From positions 1-64,000 of the forward strand of contig JAEZFW010000008.1 of the NCBI GenBank assembly GCA_023417315.1: DNA of 64,000 bases. Direction: 5' to 3'. Positions 8,060 through 17,288 of this stretch are shown one piece after another. This DNA comes from Pseudomonadota bacterium (lineage in GTDB: Bacteria > Pseudomonadota > Gammaproteobacteria > Steroidobacterales > Steroidobacteraceae). Position numbers and translations under genes: made by a program. The notes under the pieces are model-generated. The model was not told where the DNA came from, searched no databases, and worked only from the letters and a program-made list of their open reading frames with translations. Numbering within the stretch: position 1 is the first letter of the stretch; each line of letters begins with the position of its first letter.

Positions 8060-8410
8060 CTACAAGTCGGTGTACTTTTTTGCGTTCCCTCGTGCCTTCT
8101 CAATCGGATACTTCTCAGCATTCGCAGCGATCTTCCGGCGCGTAGCATCTATAAGGTCAATATCAAGCTTGTCTGCCAAGCGGATTAGATAGACAAGCAC
8201 ATCCGCAATTTCCGCTTCGACTCTTACCTTTTGGTCTTTGAGCAAGTGTCGACTCTGATCCTCAGTCAACCACTGGAAGCACTCGAGGAGTTCACCAGCT
8301 TCTACACTGAGCGCTGAGGCGAGATTCTTTGGCGAGTGAAACTGATCCCAGTCGCGGTCAGTAGCAAATTGACGGAGCCTCTCGCGCAGCTCAAGCAATT
8401 CGGTATTCAT
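8060..8410 (-). CDS. MazG-like nucleotide pyrophosphohydrolase
   Basis: A 116-residue all-alpha NTP pyrophosphohydrolase of the MazG/dCTPase type, cleaving (d)NTPs to (d)NMP and pyrophosphate. The metal-binding pattern is clear: SVEAGELLECFQW supplies the first acidic cluster, and VEAEIADVLVYLIRLADKLD the second (ExxxD). Length and single-domain form match the RS21-C6/MazG-related small enzymes. It starts at ATG 8410 and is followed after 11 bp by the DUF2075-S24 gene. In this setting nucleotide-pool depletion or removal of modified nucleotides during phage infection is plausible. The 297 bp upstream (8411-8707) contain no gene and should hold the promoter of this pair. Confidence 0.88.
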   Translation of the reverse strand: MNTELLELRERLRQFATDRDWDQFHSPKNLASALSVEAGELLECFQWLTEDQSRHLLKDQKVRVEAEIADVLVYLIRLADKLDIDLIDATRRKIAANAEKYPIEKARGNAKKYTDL

Positions 8411-8707
8411 TTATTTCGCCATTAGCGTGATGTGAATGATTGTCGCTATCGAACACTGTGCGCTCATAACGCTTGATACACGGTGACCGACATTGGCCAT
8501 TTACCTGAGTAGCCACTCGCGACAAGTTGGAAGAGGCCCCTTGTCCCCCACCATTTCACCCGTTGGTGTCGGTGAGTTAGCCCCTAGCGTCCCGCCGCCG
8601 GCTCTTCTAATGCTTTGACGTGAGCCACAAAGATAGGCCAAGGCAACCGCCCTGTCGACCCGGAGCACTCCGATGCCAGACGGCGCTACATGTCACCTAG
8701 CGAGCGG

Positions 8708-10981
8708 TCAGTACTTGCCGCCTGCACTTAGCACTTTCCCCCAGGTGGAGCCTACCGGCTTACCAACTGTTCCAGTTAATGCCGTTGCGAACATCTCTAT
8801 GTCCGTCGCGCTTAGAGAAATCGAAGCACGTAATTCTGTGAGATCGGTGATCTGCACACAAAAGTACTCGCCGCCCGGGCTCGGATACCCCGCAGCTTTC
8901 ATGGCCTCCGCTGATGCCGGCTCGGGGCGGGAGACAACGCGCGCGAGGCGCACGAGTCCGATCTTCTTGCTATAGAGCAACAGCAATTGGCTGTGAAGGA
9001 GGTCCGCCCCGAGGCTCACACCGCCCCTTCGCCCCTGCGCTCGCACATTGTAAGTCTGCCGTTTGCAGATCCAATTCCAATGCTCGTGGCTCTTCACGTA
9101 GCCCAGCAGAACTGTCGTGTCAGGGGCTGGCTCACCGTACGCGAAGAGGTCCTTCGAAGTGCCAACCTCGTACCGTGCGAGCGTCTCTTCGATCCAGAAG
9201 CGGCCGCGCTCATGCCGAGAGAAGCGCTCCGCAACGTGGTTGAGAATACTCTCGATGAAATCACGCAGTGCACCTGCCCCCGCAACATCCCCCGTCGCTG
9301 ACGGACGGAGAACAAAGGCGCCGAGTCCGGGGAGCAGTTCGTGGTACTCCTGATAGGAAGGGTTGTTCGCGGGAACATCGTCACCCGGATAGAGGACGTA
9401 AGCACCGGCCGAGCGACGAATCGCATCTCGATAGGCGTGCATCTTCAACAGATCAGAACGCTTCGCGCCTAGCCTTTCAGCTCGCTGGTCCGACTCCTCC
9501 TCGTCCAGCGCCTGCTCATCATCCGTACCAAATAACTCCTTGATCGCGTTGACTCGATACTTAGCATCAAAGTGCAAGATGACTGGTTCAAAGCGAGCTA
9601 TTTCATATGGCGAGGGCTCAATGATGAGTGAGTAGTCCGGCCGCATAGGCATCGTCCAAGTTCCATGCGGCGGCTTGAAAGTTCTGTTGAAGCAGAACTC
9701 TACGCGCATCGAGCGTCCCAGACGCTCGACCACCCCCTGCACTACTGTGCACTTCCCGGTTCGAAGTCCAACCGTCAGCCCAGCTTCGTGCAGTTCGAGT
9801 ACAGAAGAGACGTCGAAGGAATCGCCAGCCAGCTTCGCGATAATCTTAGCGAGCTGAAGAAACGCCCAGTACTCGTACAGCTGCGCTACATCGCGCTGCG
9901 CGCCTTTGTACGCGGCATCGTCCCTTCGCCACGAGAGCCTCGCAGCGAGCTCGAACTCCAAGTAGGCCCGAAATACATCGCGATAACCCTCCCGACGATG
10001 CAACACCTGATTGTCCGCGGGGAAATGCGTCAGCTCCCCCAGCTCTTTGAAGAGCTCGTCGTGAAGGATCCCATCGATCCACGCCAAGACCTGTCCTGTC
10101 TCTCGGATCCCTCGCGCACGAACTACTTGATCGCTGGTACCGAGAGCTTCTTGGATGTCGCTCACAACCTGCCGCCATCGTTCGAGTGCAAATCGGACGA
10201 AGCGATTCGGAGCTGTATCGTGAGTCGCTTCTGTGCGTAGCGTCAGGATCTGCGCTGGCAGCGAAGAAACTGGACCTCGCGACCAGAGAACACGGCCGCC
10301 TGGCTTAGATAGGCTGCGAACGACGTGCGAGCTCGCCTTCAGCATGCGCCCAGTTGAAATGAGTTCCTGCTCTTCTTCCCATGCGACGTGTGGACGCCTG
10401 CGAATCTGCTGAAACGCGACATCGATCGCTTCATCCGCTAACAAGGATCTGAGGAACTCAAATCTCTGATACAGAGTCACTGCATCCTTACTTGGCTCCA
10501 ATTCGAAGAGCGCCGCTGATGCGGCAAACCGCTGCATGACAAGCTCGCTCATCTGAGTGGCGATGTCATGCAGCATCCATCGATACTCGTCCCGATAGCT
10601 CAGCTTTCGCGATCTGACCTCTAGTTCCAGCTCGCCTATGGTCAAGTTCGCTACTCGAAGCACAACACGCAACATGCCTGTTGCAAGGCCCGGGCGAAGA
10701 CGCCCCTTCAGTCCATCGTTCGTGTCTGGTTGAAAGATCTCTTCTGGATCTGTAACAAATGTGGCACCCGGGATGCCTGACACTTCCCAATCGTATCGGT
10801 ATTCGTGCGATTCCAGCAGTTGGACAGGTGCGACGGTAGAATCCGAGTCCTCATCACCTCGATCATCGATGAGCGCGCGCGAGTTCACGTCCGCCCGCGG
10901 CAGGAGCGCAATCCGTAGCGTCGCTGACGCGCCCGCAACGCGACACGCAAGCGGCACTACAACAGATGCCAGTGCTGGCAC
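8708..10981 (-). CDS. DUF2357 / McrC-like restriction endonuclease subunit
   Basis: A 757-residue protein matching the large DUF2357-type partner of McrB-like GTPases. The N-terminal half is the DUF2357 region (beta-rich, then ELVMQRFAAS and similar helices). The C-terminal half has a PD-(D/E)XK core: PDYSLIIE with Asp near 448, then ILHFDAKYRV with Asp and Lys near 471-473, and DLLKMHAYRDAIR downstream. This is the expected DNA-cleaving subunit of a type IV, modification-dependent system. Translation starts with GTG at 10981, two bases after the TAG of the McrB-like gene, so the two are tightly coupled. It is the last gene of the four-gene operon. Confidence 0.85.
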   Translation of the reverse strand: MPALASVVVPLACRVAGASATLRIALLPRADVNSRALIDDRGDEDSDSTVAPVQLLESHEYRYDWEVSGIPGATFVTDPEEIFQPDTNDGLKGRLRPGLATGMLRVVLRVANLTIGELELEVRSRKLSYRDEYRWMLHDIATQMSELVMQRFAASAALFELEPSKDAVTLYQRFEFLRSLLADEAIDVAFQQIRRRPHVAWEEEQELISTGRMLKASSHVVRSLSKPGGRVLWSRGPVSSLPAQILTLRTEATHDTAPNRFVRFALERWRQVVSDIQEALGTSDQVVRARGIRETGQVLAWIDGILHDELFKELGELTHFPADNQVLHRREGYRDVFRAYLEFELAARLSWRRDDAAYKGAQRDVAQLYEYWAFLQLAKIIAKLAGDSFDVSSVLELHEAGLTVGLRTGKCTVVQGVVERLGRSMRVEFCFNRTFKPPHGTWTMPMRPDYSLIIEPSPYEIARFEPVILHFDAKYRVNAIKELFGTDDEQALDEEESDQRAERLGAKRSDLLKMHAYRDAIRRSAGAYVLYPGDDVPANNPSYQEYHELLPGLGAFVLRPSATGDVAGAGALRDFIESILNHVAERFSRHERGRFWIEETLARYEVGTSKDLFAYGEPAPDTTVLLGYVKSHEHWNWICKRQTYNVRAQGRRGGVSLGADLLHSQLLLLYSKKIGLVRLARVVSRPEPASAEAMKAAGYPSPGGEYFCVQITDLTELRASISLSATDIEMFATALTGTVGKPVGSTWGKVLSAGGKY

Positions 10982-10983
10982 AG

Positions 10984-13449
10984 CTACTCAGTGAAGCTGG
11001 CGAACTGGTTGGCTCTTAGCGAGCGAAGCATTCGCGAAACCTTGTCGTGCGAGATCGGTAGCCGCGCAGCGACATTGTTCTGGAGGCTGTCCGGTTTCAT
11101 CTCTATGAGCTTGTCATCCGCTGGCACGTCGCTAGGTAGATCCCGTGCGAAGTATGCGAGCGCAAGCAGCGGCGCTTCCAGGCGCTTTCGTGCTCCGTGA
11201 AGCCTCGGAAGGATCTTCTGAATAAGAATCCGATCAAGCACGTGATCGATGCTGTCAGCACCAGCGAGCCGCATCAATCCAGCGAATCTCAAGGATTCGT
11301 AGAACGTGCGGTGACCGAACTCCATTCCATAGCGCGAGAGCACTCTATGTAAGTCGCGCAAATGACTCGAGAGGTGGGCGACGTCACCTTGCGCGCGCAG
11401 ATGATAGCCGTCATCGCTTGAAATCGTATGAAGACCACGGATGAGGGCCGGATCGCCGGGCGAACATCGCAGAGGTTTAACCGCATCCGCGCGCAGCTCG
11501 TCACTCGTGACGCGAAACTCAAAAACGTTCGCGCGATCGAGGACCTTGGGGGAAAACATATAGGTTGTCTCATCGACGTTTACAGTGCCGATCACCCACA
11601 AGTTCCTCGGGAACGGCAAGCGAGCATCCTGCCCGGCCGGGATACGCCAACAGCCATCTGCCTCCTTCTTCAGGTTCGGCAGGCAGTGCTGCCTCGACTC
11701 CATTCCAGAGAGGACGTCCGCTAGGTATCGCTCCACGTGCGCCAGATTCATCTCATCCAGCACTAATAGGTACGGATGGTGTGGATCTCTCGCCGCCTTG
11801 AGCATGAACTCCAATACCCCAGGCACAGCCCAGGCAGATCTGCCACCTTCGGCACTACGCAGAGCATCCTCGTAACCAAAGACCGCTTCCGACCCAGTCC
11901 AATCCGGACGAACCGCAGCCACAAAGAGACGGTCGCTGCCGAACCATTCACCAAGCCGAACCGCGACCTGTGTCTTGCCGGAGCCCGAAAGGCCCGTAAG
12001 GATAACGAAAGGCTTGGTCGCAAGACTCGCGAGTAGTGCGCGAATGAAGTCTTGATGTCGAGGACCGAATGAGACTCGCGCCTGCTCTAGTGCGCGTCCG
12101 AAAGAAGCGACGGCCTCAGCTAGATTAGCGCGCACCTCAAGGGACTTAGTCGAGGTAGAAGGTTCAACCTTCTCGATGGACTCGGCAGCGCGTGTGATCT
12201 CAAGATAGTGCTCGATCATTCCGTCGAGTTGGCTCATTAAGTCAGTTGCATCGAAGCTGCCAGCGACGTCGTAAGCTGCCAATACGAAGGAGCTGCCATA
12301 GCGAACTGGGCCGTTGTCAAATCTTTGTCGAAACCATTGCTCGACCGTCTGGCGCCCAGCGACGTTTTTCCATTCGCGGCCTGGAGCGTTCGTCTCACTG
12401 ATCCCGTAACACAGAAGCAGGATGTTCTGCTCCTTGAACAAAAGGAGCACAGGATAGATTCCCTGCGAAACTTTCTGACCTTCGGCGAGAAATGCAATCC
12501 ACGGAACGCGAGCAGGGTTTCCCATCCCGAAGCTCACCTTCACCTCAAGCCCACGGTACTCCTCGAGATAATCGCTATTCCTAAGGTCATTGGTCTTTGC
12601 TTGCTCCAGAAACTTTGCTACGAGCTCCTCGATTGCTTCTTTCGGTTCTATAGCATCGAGCTCTTCAATTTCCTGTTTCGGTCCTATCACGAAACCTAGC
12701 CTCCGGAGAATTCGAAAGACAGTGCTACCTTCACCGCCCTTGAAGGTTGCTCGATCAAGACGCTGACCGGTCGCATGCTCCGCTGCGAGTTCAAGAACAT
12801 ACTTCGGCGGATATCGCTTCGAACCCTCGATCAGATCGTATCTAGTGGATTCTGCATCCGGCGGAATGCCGTCGCGGTCGATGCTCTGAAGGGCCTTCTT
12901 CACATGGTCTGCTGTGAGTCGCGATGCCAGGGCGACAATCGGCGGCTCTGCCTCATCGGATGAGACGTCCTCACCATTCCAAAGCGCCCACAACACTTCG
13001 CGCGCGGAGGGTTTGATCTCGATACCAGACTGCTGTGGAGTCCAGCGCTGCCCGTCACCTGTGTGTTCGGACAACTGCTCGACTGCAACAACATTCGGAC
13101 CATCAGGGTCGCGGAGGCTGTCGAACTCGACGCCTATGAACTTAGTTGTTTCTCCATCGTCTCTTCGCTCGGCATCCCAATGGGGCGCGTCATAGGGGCT
13201 CCGAGTGATTCTCCCGTGACCACATACAACGCGCGGTTCAGTGCCTAGTCGAACCAGCCAGACTTCGTCGCCGACCTTCGCAGCTGTGTTTGCGCAGCTC
13301 CAGCTGTCATGCACGACCTCGCCTCTGGCCGCATTCTCCAGCGACGCCTGAAACGCAGGCCATGACCAGCGTTTTGGGTTCCACGTGAGCAGCCAAGCTT
13401 TCCGGAACTCAGCATTATTATCGAGTTCGCCTTCTTCTCTTTCGCTCAT
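10984..13449 (-). CDS. McrB-like AAA+ GTPase with N-terminal EVE-like DNA-reader domain
   Basis: An 821-residue motor and specificity subunit of a type IV restriction system. Residues about 15-160 look like an EVE/PUA-type modified-base reader (WLLTWNPKRW, DEVWLVRLG, GHGRI). About 175-255 (DRDGIPPDAESTRYDL, KRYPPKYVLELA) resembles the small head module of ScoMcrA-like proteins. About 270-435 resembles the MrcB N-terminal domain (KVSFGMGNPARVPWIAFL). The AAA+ core has Walker A GLSGSGKT near 486, Walker B LLVLDEMNL near 563, and the McrB signature GTVNVDETT near 621. ATG at 13449 follows GGAGG. It sits between the PLD gene and the McrC-like gene. It should recognise modified DNA and translocate, driving the partner nuclease. 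Confidence 0.9.
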   Translation of the reverse strand: MSEREEGELDNNAEFRKAWLLTWNPKRWSWPAFQASLENAARGEVVHDSWSCANTAAKVGDEVWLVRLGTEPRVVCGHGRITRSPYDAPHWDAERRDDGETTKFIGVEFDSLRDPDGPNVVAVEQLSEHTGDGQRWTPQQSGIEIKPSAREVLWALWNGEDVSSDEAEPPIVALASRLTADHVKKALQSIDRDGIPPDAESTRYDLIEGSKRYPPKYVLELAAEHATGQRLDRATFKGGEGSTVFRILRRLGFVIGPKQEIEELDAIEPKEAIEELVAKFLEQAKTNDLRNSDYLEEYRGLEVKVSFGMGNPARVPWIAFLAEGQKVSQGIYPVLLLFKEQNILLLCYGISETNAPGREWKNVAGRQTVEQWFRQRFDNGPVRYGSSFVLAAYDVAGSFDATDLMSQLDGMIEHYLEITRAAESIEKVEPSTSTKSLEVRANLAEAVASFGRALEQARVSFGPRHQDFIRALLASLATKPFVILTGLSGSGKTQVAVRLGEWFGSDRLFVAAVRPDWTGSEAVFGYEDALRSAEGGRSAWAVPGVLEFMLKAARDPHHPYLLVLDEMNLAHVERYLADVLSGMESRQHCLPNLKKEADGCWRIPAGQDARLPFPRNLWVIGTVNVDETTYMFSPKVLDRANVFEFRVTSDELRADAVKPLRCSPGDPALIRGLHTISSDDGYHLRAQGDVAHLSSHLRDLHRVLSRYGMEFGHRTFYESLRFAGLMRLAGADSIDHVLDRILIQKILPRLHGARKRLEAPLLALAYFARDLPSDVPADDKLIEMKPDSLQNNVAARLPISHDKVSRMLRSLRANQFASFTE

Positions 13450-13490
13450 CCACTCAGACCTCCAAGCGCGTCTCGCGCCGCCACATCGTA

Positions 13491-14846
13491 CTAGACATGT
13501 ATGTGGACGTTATAACCGAGAGAGCGCAGCGCTTTGCTCGTGCGCCCGTTCCGAGGCGGAAAGTCATCCGGAAGAGCCCACCCTACCAACTCGCCCAGAG
13601 CGCTGATCCCGAGATGCTCGAGATGAAAGTCAGAATTCATCCTCGCTTCCCAAAGTCGCTCGGGTAGCTCGGCCTTCGCACCGCCATACAGGACAAACCA
13701 GAGGCTATCGCTGAACGTCTTGCCCGCTGCCGACCTCGCGCGGAAAAGGAAACTGGCTAGCGCCGCAATCTTCTCATCCATGGTGTATGTTCGCCCGCCG
13801 GGCAGTCCGATCGAACCGTTTGCGACACGACGAGCATAGTCACGCATTGCGTAAACCCGGTTGCAAACGCCAGCAAGGTCCTCGGCCGATAGCGTCTTGA
13901 GGCGTTCGCGCGATAGATGTTCCCGCAGATACACCGACCAATCGTTCAAAGTGACGTCCTCGTGAGTCGGCGCCGCCTTCAACCCCCGCCACCAGTCAAT
14001 TGCTTCTCGGGTCGCGAGCTCCGGGTCGCGTCTATTCCGTTCGAACAGCGTCTCGTACATGGCCCTAGGTCCATCGAAGGTTCGCTGGTAGTAGTGGGCA
14101 TGCAGGAACTGATCTGCCTGAGCCCCACTTGGAACAGTCCCGCCGATCCATACAGGGCGGTTCTGATCCGATGAAACGCGAGCAGCAAGCCGCCGCATCG
14201 TCTCAAGCGTCTCATTCCATTCGACCAGAAATGTCTGCTTGGCTGCATCTGAAGCTGACCTTTTAGAAGCGCGGGACAACCCGTCCCACCACGGCACATT
14301 CGGATTACTCAGAAGCTCCTTTGCGCTTGCCTCGTCTTGCCTGGCTCGTTGCTGAAGTGCTCGTTCCCTCTTCTCTATTGCGTCCACAAGCTCCCGAGTG
14401 AGCGGCGTGGAGTAACGATCAGCAGTTCTGAACAGGTCTTCAATTTCGCTAGCATGCTCAGTTTCAGCGATCTCTGATTCGGAAAAGAAGATTCCTGCCT
14501 CGATATTGTTGTACCAGGCTGCGGATGTCAGGTTAGACGAGCCGATATAGACCCCGTATCCCCGCCACCAGATAACCTTGGCGTGCAGCTTCCGAAGTAG
14601 CCTGCATTCGAAATTTGGTGAAGCTACTTGCAGAAACTTGCGTAGGATGGGGACGGAGACAGGAACGCCTTCATCGAATCGTCCCCAGAAACGAAGTGGA
14701 ATGCGCTTCTGCAGGCACCAGTCGAACAGGAGAGCGCCGTCTGTTGCGTAGGCGACTGCTGCGTCGACTCGCTCAGTTTCCTCGGCCGCGTTATCCACTA
14801 TTTCTCTCAGATACTCCCCATTGATGCCGCCGAGGATCAGTTTCAT
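13491..14846 (-). CDS. Phospholipase D-like nuclease-family protein of the McrBC operon
   Basis: A 451-residue protein with one clear HKD-type motif: HAKVIWWRGYGVYIGSSNLT, with His near 88, Lys near 90 and Asn near 103. This is the PLD-superfamily site used for phosphodiester cleavage in nucleases such as Nuc and BfiI. Only one motif is seen, so a dimer would be needed for a full active site. The C-terminal 300 residues are helical and unassigned. ATG at 14846 after GAAGGAAG is preferred over the ATG nine codons upstream. It lies between the helicase and McrB-like genes with gaps of 66 and 41 bp. It is probably an accessory nuclease or modulator of the type IV system. Confidence 0.8.
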   Translation of the reverse strand: MKLILGGINGEYLREIVDNAAEETERVDAAVAYATDGALLFDWCLQKRIPLRFWGRFDEGVPVSVPILRKFLQVASPNFECRLLRKLHAKVIWWRGYGVYIGSSNLTSAAWYNNIEAGIFFSESEIAETEHASEIEDLFRTADRYSTPLTRELVDAIEKRERALQQRARQDEASAKELLSNPNVPWWDGLSRASKRSASDAAKQTFLVEWNETLETMRRLAARVSSDQNRPVWIGGTVPSGAQADQFLHAHYYQRTFDGPRAMYETLFERNRRDPELATREAIDWWRGLKAAPTHEDVTLNDWSVYLREHLSRERLKTLSAEDLAGVCNRVYAMRDYARRVANGSIGLPGGRTYTMDEKIAALASFLFRARSAAGKTFSDSLWFVLYGGAKAELPERLWEARMNSDFHLEHLGISALGELVGWALPDDFPPRNGRTSKALRSLGYNVHIHV

Positions 14847-14912
14847 TTTTTCTTCCTTCTTGGGGACGTGCAATCGATCAATATGCGCTGTTTGCCTAGG
14901 GTGAGCAGGCGT

Positions 14913-16718
14913 CTACGCCGCCTCCTCCCACTCCGCCCACTTCTGCACAAACACACTGACCTTGCTGGCAGTGAGCACCAATCTCTCCGTCGCCCGCGTC
15001 ATCGCCACATAGAGCAACCGCGCATCATCCGCTTCCTGTTCCGCCCGATACGGCATGTGCCCGACTCCAGCGATCGCGACGATCGGAAACTCCAGCCCTT
15101 TGCTCGCGTGCATCGTCATGACCTTCACGCTGTTCTCCGCTGCCTTGTACTTGCGTGAACTACCCTTTTCGAGTCGCTCGAACGGGACGTACGCTTGCTG
15201 AAGAGCGGCAACGATTTCATCTCCGATGAAGTGCGCGCAGTAGAGCACTGCCATATCTCTCCACGCTCGTCCTTCCAAGCCAAAGGCCTTGAGCTGAGCT
15301 GCGATGTGCTGTGCTTCTTCGGAGAGCGAGCGCGCTCGAATGAGTTTCGGAGCCGCGCCATGTCGGCCCGCCATCTCGGGCTTCACCAATGGAATGCCGT
15401 CCTCTTCGGCCTCCTCCGGTCTGATGACGTCCTCGGCGATTCTGAACGCACACGCGAGAATCTCGTTCGTGTTGCGATAGTTGACACGCAAGATCGTGGT
15501 TCGCCCCTGCGCTTGAATACCGACGCTCTTCAGACTGAACTTGCGCGAGCGCCGGTTCGTGTAGATCGACTGTGCATCGTCGTAGAGAAGCAGCAGCGAG
15601 TTCGTCTCCGGATCCACCATCTGCGTGATGAGCTTGAGCCAATCGGGCGAGAAGTCGTGCCCTTCATCGATGAGAACCGCGCCGTACTGTGCGCGAGGGA
15701 TCGCGCCGCGATCGACGCCTTCGACCACTGCCGCGACGAGACGCTCATGGTAGTCGGCGCCGTCGTAAGGCCTATTGACGTTATAGAGCTTGAGCTGATC
15801 GGAACACCATCCATGGAAATGACGCACAGTCACCCGATCGTTGAGACCGCGTACGGTAATCATGTGCTCGAGCTTCGATGCGAGTGCGACATTGAAGCAG
15901 AGAACGAGAATCGGTCTGTTGAGCGTTTCGGCGAGACGCTGACATCGATAGCCCAGAATCAGCGTCTTGCCTGAACCTGCGACGCCGTGGATCACGCGGT
16001 GACCTTCGCCGAGATTCCGCGCGAGCTGTTCCTGATGTAGATCCATGACACGCATCAGTGCGTCCGCGGGAGGATTTTCTTCTTGCGCGACGGTGCACCC
16101 AAAAAGATTCTTTTGCGAGATCCGAATCTCGGGGAACAGGTGCCAGCGGATGCGATCGATCTGCGGCATCGTGAGCAGGCAGTCGAAGCGCACGGTGAAC
16201 ATGTCCCAGAGACGTTTCTGAAAGTCTTCAGGCTCCGCGCTTTCGGTCATCTCATCCTTGCAGATGACGAGGTGCTCAGGGATCGCTTCTCTGAGGTCAG
16301 TGCTGTCGAACTGCTTACGCGTGATGTTCGCCAGAACGACGCCGAAGCCATACGGGAACATGAGTTTCCCGGAAGGTGCGAGCAATGCCGGATCGCGTTC
16401 AAACGTCGACTTAATCGAGATGGCGTACTGTCTTGCCTGCGCGAGCGGATTGGCTACCTCCTTCGGGCCGCCGAGCGTCATGATTGTTGCGCGCTCGCGC
16501 GTGATCGACTGGATTGTGTCTAGCTTCCAATCTTTCACCTCGAGCACGAGCAACCCGCGCCGAGGATGCAGGACGACGAAGTCGGGATGCTGATAGCGCC
16601 TGCCGATCGGAACATTGAACCAGCATAGATAATCGTCTTCGAGCAGCGCTTCCAAGCGCTCGCCGAACCGGCGCTCGCCACCCTTCGCAGAGTTCAGCCC
16701 TGGAATGATCTTCGCCAC
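14913..16718 (-). CDS. NERD-domain UvrD-family (SF1) DNA helicase
   Basis: A 601-residue helicase. The N-terminal 120 residues form a nuclease-related (NERD) domain: HPDFVVLHPRRGLLVLEVKD carries the Asp...Glu-x-Lys pattern. The SF1 core has Walker A HGVAGSGKTLIL near 246, Walker B VLIDEGHDF near 340, QSIYTNRR and ILRVNYRNTNEI, and near the C-terminus SVKVMTMHASKGLEF and LLYVAMTRATERLVL, all UvrD/Rep-type motifs. It is the first gene of the four-gene minus-strand operon with PLD, McrB-like and McrC-like genes. The 176-bp gap to 16895 must hold a divergent promoter. Unwinding and trimming of foreign DNA is the likely contribution. Confidence 0.88.
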   Translation of the reverse strand: MAKIIPGLNSAKGGERRFGERLEALLEDDYLCWFNVPIGRRYQHPDFVVLHPRRGLLVLEVKDWKLDTIQSITRERATIMTLGGPKEVANPLAQARQYAISIKSTFERDPALLAPSGKLMFPYGFGVVLANITRKQFDSTDLREAIPEHLVICKDEMTESAEPEDFQKRLWDMFTVRFDCLLTMPQIDRIRWHLFPEIRISQKNLFGCTVAQEENPPADALMRVMDLHQEQLARNLGEGHRVIHGVAGSGKTLILGYRCQRLAETLNRPILVLCFNVALASKLEHMITVRGLNDRVTVRHFHGWCSDQLKLYNVNRPYDGADYHERLVAAVVEGVDRGAIPRAQYGAVLIDEGHDFSPDWLKLITQMVDPETNSLLLLYDDAQSIYTNRRSRKFSLKSVGIQAQGRTTILRVNYRNTNEILACAFRIAEDVIRPEEAEEDGIPLVKPEMAGRHGAAPKLIRARSLSEEAQHIAAQLKAFGLEGRAWRDMAVLYCAHFIGDEIVAALQQAYVPFERLEKGSSRKYKAAENSVKVMTMHASKGLEFPIVAIAGVGHMPYRAEQEADDARLLYVAMTRATERLVLTASKVSVFVQKWAEWEEAA

Positions 16719-16894
16719 TCGACTATCCGTGCCAGTTATCGTTCGAGAGGCGTTCGGTTATAGCTAAGTCGTGCGGCGCGTCACGCCGATTCATTTCACA
16801 ACCTGCGATCCAAGCAGGGAATCGCCCGAGTTTGGAGGCTTAGAATGGGACGTGCATCACGAATACATGCGAGATGCGGACGCATCCTAGACAA

Positions 16895-17185
16895 ATGCAT
16901 CGCTTCGCAGTTCTAGTCAGCACACTGTTGTTTGCACTGGGGCCTCCCGCCCACGCTGACCTCTCGGCTTCCAAACTCTCCAACTCCGAAGTCCGCGACA
17001 TCCTCATCAAACTCAGCATCGCTGCGTACCCCGGCAACTGCCCCTGCCCTTACAACGTCGATCGCGCCGGCCGCCGGTGCGGCGCGCGCAGCGCGTACAG
17101 CAAGCCAGGCGGAAGAGCGCCGTTGTGTTTCGCGGAAGATGTGACGGATGAGATGATTGAGGAGTATCGGCGGAGGACCTCCTGA
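16895..17185 (+). CDS. Small secreted cysteine-containing protein
   Basis: A 96-residue exported protein of unknown function. From the ATG at 16895 it has a clean signal peptide (RFAVLVSTLLFALGPPAHA). The mature part holds CPCPYNVDRAGRRCG and a later PLCF, four cysteines probably paired in the periplasm, and ends EEYRRR. An ATG seven codons earlier is possible but would only lengthen the n-region. The small conserved-looking Cys/Gly/Arg core has the look of a real family, though I cannot name it. It reads away from the defence operon and ends five bases before palindrome array A1. Confidence 0.7.
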   Translation: MHRFAVLVSTLLFALGPPAHADLSASKLSNSEVRDILIKLSIAAYPGNCPCPYNVDRAGRRCGARSAYSKPGGRAPLCFAEDVTDEMIEEYRRRTS

Positions 17186-17186
17186 A

Positions 17187-17280
17187 GACGAAAGCCGAGC
17201 GTTGTCGGCACGAAAGCCTATCGGCAGGAAAGCCGCACTATCGACGGCATGAAAGCCTAGCGGCAGGTCAGACAAAGAAG
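17187..17280. repeat. Palindrome array, family A, copy 1
   Basis: Four short GCC...GGC hairpins in a row, separated by purine-rich spacers: GCCGAGCGTTGTCGGC, GCCTATCGGC, GCCGCACTATCGACGGC, GCCTAGCGGC. The array ends AGACAAAGAAGGAAAA, which supplies the ribosome-binding site of the DUF1294 gene starting at 17289. Confidence 0.85.
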
Positions 17281-17288
17281 GAAAACCC

